Source: Peptoniphilus rachelemmaiella (GTDB taxonomy: Bacteria; Bacillota; Clostridia; Tissierellales; Peptoniphilaceae). From it: a DNA stretch of 58,809 nt. The position numbers were made by a program, and so were the translations under genes. The notes beneath the pieces were generated by a model. It was not told the DNA's origin. It searched no databases and saw only the letters and a list, made by a program, of their open reading frames with translations. The stretch covers positions 1 through 58,809 of the forward strand of contig NZ_CALPBW010000013.1 in the NCBI RefSeq assembly GCF_943169845.1. Reading direction: 5' to 3'. Every line of letters begins with the position of its first letter. Position 1 is the stretch's first letter. This document shows, piece by piece, positions 55,333-58,809 of this stretch.

Positions 55333-56967
55333 TCACTCGACTGAAATTAAATAATAATAAATTGGCTGCTCACCGCGCATGATCTCGATGTCCATGTCGG
55401 GGAAAGCTTCATCCAAGCGTTCCTCCAAGGCTTCAACGTCCTCGGCGCTTACGTCTTCTCCGGCGTAGAGAGAGACGAAGGCGGCGTCCTCATCCACCAT
55501 TTTTTTGATCATTTCGATGGTGGTGTCGTTCACGGATTCGCCCTTTGCCAAGATTTTTTTACCGGAAAGGCCGATGTAGTCGCCCTTTTTAATGGCGATG
55601 CCGTCCATCTCCGTATCCCGTACGGCATAAGTGACTTGGCCGGTGGTTAAATCGTCTACGGCTTCCATCATGGTTTCGACATTTTCCTCTACGCTCTTGT
55701 CAGGCATAAAGTGAATGCAGGCATTGATTCCTTCCGGAATGGAGCGCGTCTTTAATACGGTAACTTCTTTTTCGGATATATCCGCCGCCGCTTCCGCCGC
55801 AAGGAAAATATTGCTGTTGTTAGGAAGCACGAAAATGTGTTTCGCATTGACGCGGTCGATGCCGGCCAAAATATCTTCTGTTGAAGGATTCATCGTTTGT
55901 CCGCCGGTGACCAAATAGTCTACGCCGACTTGTCGGAAAATTTCCTCGATGCCCTTGCCGGCACATATGGAGACAAAGCCGTAGGGCTTCATTTCTTCAG
56001 GTTCCTTCGCATTGGAAGCTTCCACTTCATAGTCGGTAAACAGTCGCTCGGAATGTTGCAGGCGCATATTATCGACTTTAATGTCTTTTAAAAAGCCGTA
56101 GTTCAGCGCACTTTGAATGGCGAGGCCGGGATCGTTGGTGTGAACGTGAACCTTAATCATGCTGTCGTCGCCAACGACGATGAGGCTGTCGCCACGGGGA
56201 ATTAAGTCCGCTTTCAAATCATCGACGTGATTGGACTCGGTGTTCACGATAAATTCCGTGCAGTAGCCGAATTTAATGTCGTCAGTGGAAATTTCTCTCC
56301 GTTCGATTTTCTCCTTGCCTTGAGGGGATCCCTCTTCCATACCGCCTAAGACAGCCTCGCCTTTTAAGGCTTTCAGCGCACCTTCCATAATGGTCACCAG
56401 GCCTTGGCCCCCGGCATCGACGACGCCGGCTTCTTTTAAGACGGGAAGAAGATTCGGCGTGTTAGCCAAAGATTCCTTTGCCTTCTCCAAGACGGCCTCG
56501 CCGAATAAAATTAAATCGCTGTATTTCTTCGCGTGTTTCACGGCGAAATCGGCACTTTCGCGGCCCACTGTAAGGATGGTGCCTTCCGTGGGCTTCATGA
56601 CGGCGAGATACGTCATTTCCGAAGCGCTTTTCATGGCTGCGGCAAGGACGGGCACGGTGAGGACGTCGTGGCCCTTCAGGCCTTCGGCAAATCCCCTGAA
56701 AAGCTGGGAAAGAATAACCCCGCTGTTGCCCCGAGCACCCATCAGTGCGCCGCGGCTCATTTCAGCGGCTAAGGCGCCCAGTTCCTTGGCGTCGGATTCG
56801 GTCACTTGTTTCACGGCACTTTTAATGGTCTTCGACATATTGGTGCCCGTGTCCCCGTCGGGTACGGGGAAGACATTGAGATCGTTGACGTGTTCTTTAT
56901 TTATTTCTAAAAAATTCGAAGCACTGATCAGTGCTTCCTTAAATTCTGTAATCGTAATCTGATCCAT
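55333..56967 (-). CDS. fakA: Fatty acid kinase catalytic subunit FakA (DAK2 family, YloV)
   Basis: Phosphorylates host or recycled fatty acids carried by a FakB (DegV) partner, so that they can enter phospholipids. 544 residues: an N-terminal DhaL/DAK2 ATP-binding domain (about 10-200, FPVPDGDTGTNMSKT, GARGNSGVILSQLFRG), a middle domain, and a C-terminal FakA domain (about 330-544). No fakB lies in the window. It pairs with the Asp23 gene upstream, nine bases apart, as in most Firmicutes. Confidence 0.92.
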   Translation of the reverse strand: MDQITITEFKEALISASNFLEINKEHVNDLNVFPVPDGDTGTNMSKTIKSAVKQVTESDAKELGALAAEMSRGALMGARGNSGVILSQLFRGFAEGLKGHDVLTVPVLAAAMKSASEMTYLAVMKPTEGTILTVGRESADFAVKHAKKYSDLILFGEAVLEKAKESLANTPNLLPVLKEAGVVDAGGQGLVTIMEGALKALKGEAVLGGMEEGSPQGKEKIERREISTDDIKFGYCTEFIVNTESNHVDDLKADLIPRGDSLIVVGDDSMIKVHVHTNDPGLAIQSALNYGFLKDIKVDNMRLQHSERLFTDYEVEASNAKEPEEMKPYGFVSICAGKGIEEIFRQVGVDYLVTGGQTMNPSTEDILAGIDRVNAKHIFVLPNNSNIFLAAEAAADISEKEVTVLKTRSIPEGINACIHFMPDKSVEENVETMMEAVDDLTTGQVTYAVRDTEMDGIAIKKGDYIGLSGKKILAKGESVNDTTIEMIKKMVDEDAAFVSLYAGEDVSAEDVEALEERLDEAFPDMDIEIMRGEQPIYYYLISVE

Positions 56968-56976
56968 ACCCTACCT

Positions 56977-57330
56977 CTAGTTCATTCGTATACCTTCGAC
57001 CAAAACCTCGATTTGATCGACTTCTAATCCCGTCATTGACTCGATATTAAATTGAACGGTGTCAATAATATTTTGTCCCACGGTAGAAATGCGAATGCCG
57101 TATTCGATGATGACGTGCAATTGAATGTGTACCCGTTCGTTTTCAGTGTACACTTCGATTCCTCTGGTTAAGTTTTCAAATTTAAGCAATTGGAAAATTC
57201 CGTCCGTGGCATTTTTGCTGGCCATGCCCACGACGCCGTAGCTTTCCATGGCGGAAACGCCCGCAATGGTGGCGATGACTTGATTATCTATGGTAATATT
57301 GCCCTTTTCGTTTGGGATCGTAATTTGCAT
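56977..57330 (-). CDS. Asp23/Gls24 family protein (YloU)
   Basis: 117 residues, one Asp23 domain with IDNQVIATIAGVSAMESYGVVG near the start and QLHVIIEYGIRISTVGQNI in the middle. Members are small envelope-stress or membrane-associated proteins. The exact role of the YloU branch is unknown, but its pairing with fakA is conserved. GGAGACG lies before the ATG. TATAAT with an upstream TG (minus strand, 57366-57371) is its probable -10. Confidence 0.9.
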   Translation of the reverse strand: MQITIPNEKGNITIDNQVIATIAGVSAMESYGVVGMASKNATDGIFQLLKFENLTRGIEVYTENERVHIQLHVIIEYGIRISTVGQNIIDTVQFNIESMTGLEVDQIEVLVEGIRMN

Positions 57331-57405
57331 GATTCGTCTCCTTTCCGCTATTGGGAATTACCGTCATTATATCACATAAGCCTCCCGGAAAAAACCGAAG
57401 CCTAA

Positions 57406-57434
57406 TTGCATTTTATTTTTCTCTGTGGTAAAAT
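57406..57434 (+). promoter_or_regulatory. Promoter of rpmB
   Basis: TTGCAT (57406-57411) is 17 bases from TAAAAT (57429-57434), 37 bases before the ATG. Confidence 0.65.
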
Positions 57435-57470
57435 AATTCGAGTTGAAAAAATGTCGGAGGAGGTGTAAGT

Positions 57471-57662
57471 ATGGCAAAAAGATGTGAAATCTGCGGAAAA
57501 GAAAAAAAATTCGGTAACTCCATTTCCTTCTCCCATAAAAGAGGAAATAGATCTTGGTCCCCGAACCTTCAACGCGTCCGCGCCGTTGTTAACGGATCGA
57601 AGAAAAGAATTTACGTATGTACGCGTTGCCTGAGATCCGGCAAGGTTGAACGCGCCCTTTAA
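57471..57662 (+). CDS. rpmB: 50S ribosomal protein L28
   Basis: 63 residues with AKRCEICGKEKKFGN, SHKRGNRSW and CTRCLRSGKVERAL. The two CxxC pairs show the zinc-binding form. GGAGGAGG lies before the ATG. Position divergent from the Asp23-fakA pair is the common Firmicute arrangement. Confidence 0.97.
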   Translation: MAKRCEICGKEKKFGNSISFSHKRGNRSWSPNLQRVRAVVNGSKKRIYVCTRCLRSGKVERAL

Positions 57663-57665
57663 TTA

Positions 57666-57696
57666 CGAGTCGATTCTTAGGAATCGGCTTTTTTTA
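57666..57696 (+). terminator. Terminator of rpmB
   Basis: AGTCGATTC (57668-57676) pairs with GAATCGGCT (57681-57689) around TTAG, with one G:T pair, then seven T. Confidence 0.87.
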
Positions 57697-57718
57697 TCGC
57701 TTTTTTTAGGAGGTAACT

Positions 57719-58666
57719 ATGAAGCTTTTTATTTCCAGTCGTGTACCTGATGAAATTATCCAGCGCTTAGGCGGCATCGATTATAGCTACAACGACAGCA
57801 ATGTCCCTATGACAAAAGAAGAAATTATCGCGGCCCTTGAGGGAAAAGAGGCTCTTATCTGTCCCCTGTCCGATAAAATCGATCAAGAAGTCATCGACGG
57901 CGCAAAGGATCTAAAACTAATTTTAAATTACGGCGCCGGCTTCGACAACATCGACATCGCCTATGCACGTGAAAAAGGCATCGTCGTCTGCAACGCACCG
58001 GCCCCCTCCTCCGCCGTCTCCACCGCCGAATTGGCCTTTGCTTTAATGCTGGCACAGGCGAGACAATTGATTCGCGGCGAAAAGGACTTAAGAGATGGCG
58101 GCTTCCGCGGATGGCGCCCCACCTATTTCCTCGGCCAACAATTAAAAGGCAAGACCTTGGGTATTTTCGGCATGGGAAATATCGGACAAAACCTGGCGAA
58201 GCGCGCGCTGGCTTTCGAGATGAAGGTTATTTACAATTCGAGAACCCGTAAAGAAGCCATTGAAGAATTAGGCGCTACCTACGTTTCTTTCGACGAACTT
58301 TTGAAAGAATCGGATTTCATCAGCCTCCACTCCGCTTTTGTTCCCGAACTGAAACACAAATTCGACGCCAATGCATTTAAGGCAATGAAAAACACCGCCA
58401 CCTTCATTAACGCCGCCCGCGGTCCCTTAATCGACGAGCAGGCCTTGGCCGATGCGTTAAAAGACGGAACCATCGCCGGTGCCGCCTTGGATGTCTATGA
58501 ATTCGAACCGAAGGTCACGGAAGATCTTTTGCATCTCGACAATGTGACCTTGGCACCTCACCTGGGCAATGCCACCGTGGAGGCTCGCCTGGAAATGGGC
58601 AATGCCTGCGTCGATAACTTAGAAGATTTTATCGCCGGCAAAAAGCCGAGAAACCAAGTCAATTAA
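57719..58666 (+). CDS. D-isomer-specific 2-hydroxyacid dehydrogenase
   Basis: NAD(P)-dependent reduction of a 2-oxoacid to the D-hydroxyacid. The 315-residue protein has the catalytic domain (1-100 and 280-315) around a Rossmann domain. The cofactor motif is GIFGMGNIGQNLAKR (about 148-162), the catalytic Arg is in INAARGPLIDEQ (about 231), and the His is in LAPHLGNATVEAR (about 280). It resembles glyoxylate/hydroxypyruvate reductases more than D-lactate dehydrogenase, but the substrate cannot be set. AGGAGG lies before the ATG. The terminator of the 52-bp repeat follows. Confidence 0.88.
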   Translation: MKLFISSRVPDEIIQRLGGIDYSYNDSNVPMTKEEIIAALEGKEALICPLSDKIDQEVIDGAKDLKLILNYGAGFDNIDIAYAREKGIVVCNAPAPSSAVSTAELAFALMLAQARQLIRGEKDLRDGGFRGWRPTYFLGQQLKGKTLGIFGMGNIGQNLAKRALAFEMKVIYNSRTRKEAIEELGATYVSFDELLKESDFISLHSAFVPELKHKFDANAFKAMKNTATFINAARGPLIDEQALADALKDGTIAGAALDVYEFEPKVTEDLLHLDNVTLAPHLGNATVEARLEMGNACVDNLEDFIAGKKPRNQVN

Positions 58667-58682
58667 GTGCAACAAAAAAAAG

Positions 58683-58734
58683 GGTTCTATGTCAACCATT
58701 GGGGAGTCTAGTGAAAACTAGGCTCCTTTTTGTT
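58683..58734 (+). repeat. 52-bp ISL3-end-like terminator repeat, copy 2
   Basis: Exactly the same 52 bases as 9297-9348, inverted. GGTTCTATGTCAACCATT is followed by the hairpin GGAGTCTAGT-GAAA-ACTAGGCTCC (58703-58726). From 58735 to the window end the sequence differs from copy 1 and holds no recognisable gene. Confidence 0.85.
58703..58731 (+). terminator. Intrinsic terminator inside the repeat, downstream of the dehydrogenase
   Basis: A ten-pair stem with one G:T pair and a GAAA tetraloop, followed by TTTTT. It is 37 bases after the dehydrogenase stop and can serve as its terminator. Confidence 0.85.
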
Positions 58735-58809
58735 TTCCTACACACCCTCACTCACTTATCTTTTGAACAAACGAAAAGCAGTTTCGTGCGGAAATGATGA
58801 AAGTTACGC

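Noticed and set aside
9297..58734. The whole 49-kb interval as one composite transposon between the 52-bp repeats
   Set aside because: The interval holds essential genes (polC, infB, rpsB, recA) in their normal Firmicute order, and no transposase lies inside it. The repeats are better seen as dispersed copies.
1..58809. CRISPR array, tRNA or rRNA genes
   Set aside because: No series of regularly spaced direct repeats, no tRNA cloverleaf and no rRNA sequence was recognised on reading.

Overview
The window is a stretch of chromosome from a low-GC-lineage Firmicute with a roughly balanced base composition. Gene order (rpsB-tsf-pyrH-frr-uppS-cdsA-rseP-ispG-polC-rimP-nusA-rnpM-infB-rbfA-nrnA-truB-ribF-rpsO-pnp-dut-ftsK-rimO-pgsA-cinA-recA-rny), a PolC-type replicase, RNase Y, LexA with a divergent YneA-like gene, and FakA/Asp23 proteins all fit the Clostridia/Tissierellia. 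A Peptoniphilaceae-like anaerobic coccus is my best guess, but no 16S gene is present to settle it.

Layout: 1-217 is the outer end of an ISL3-family insertion sequence. 288-8173 (+) is a miaB-mutS-mutL-miaA-PLP enzyme operon for tRNA modification and mismatch repair. 8.2-11.0 kb is the accessory patch: an AT-rich XRE regulator plus exported protein, a 52-bp terminator repeat, and a frameshifted Mga-type regulator. 11.1-12.3 kb is the SOS module lexA / yneA-like. 12.25-13.08 kb has no gene but several inverted repeats. 13.1-47.0 kb (-) is one long housekeeping array, read from rpsB down to a XerC/D-type recombinase. 47.2-58.7 kb holds an M29 aminopeptidase, rpmF, ackA, tmcAL, coaD, rsmD, recG, fakA, an Asp23 protein, rpmB and a 2-hydroxyacid dehydrogenase.

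The most interesting locus is 15841-19160. Directly behind recA, and translationally coupled to each other, lie an Mre11/SbcD-like nuclease and a Rad50/SbcC-like ATPase that is split into three polypeptides: an N-lobe ending in a CPLC zinc hook, a 79-residue coiled coil, and a C-lobe with signature, Walker B and H-loop motifs. Each piece has its own ribosome binding site and none looks like a sequencing frameshift, so this appears to be a genuine tripartite Mre11-Rad50 machine wired to recA.

Other points of note: an exact 52-bp ISL3-end-like repeat carrying an intrinsic terminator, present in inverted orientation near 9.3 kb and 58.7 kb; a duplicated 3' end that gives the exported protein a tail resembling the Mga-type regulator; a promoter plus terminator hairpin immediately before rimP-nusA that looks like an attenuator; and the absence of dxr and ylxQ from their usual places.
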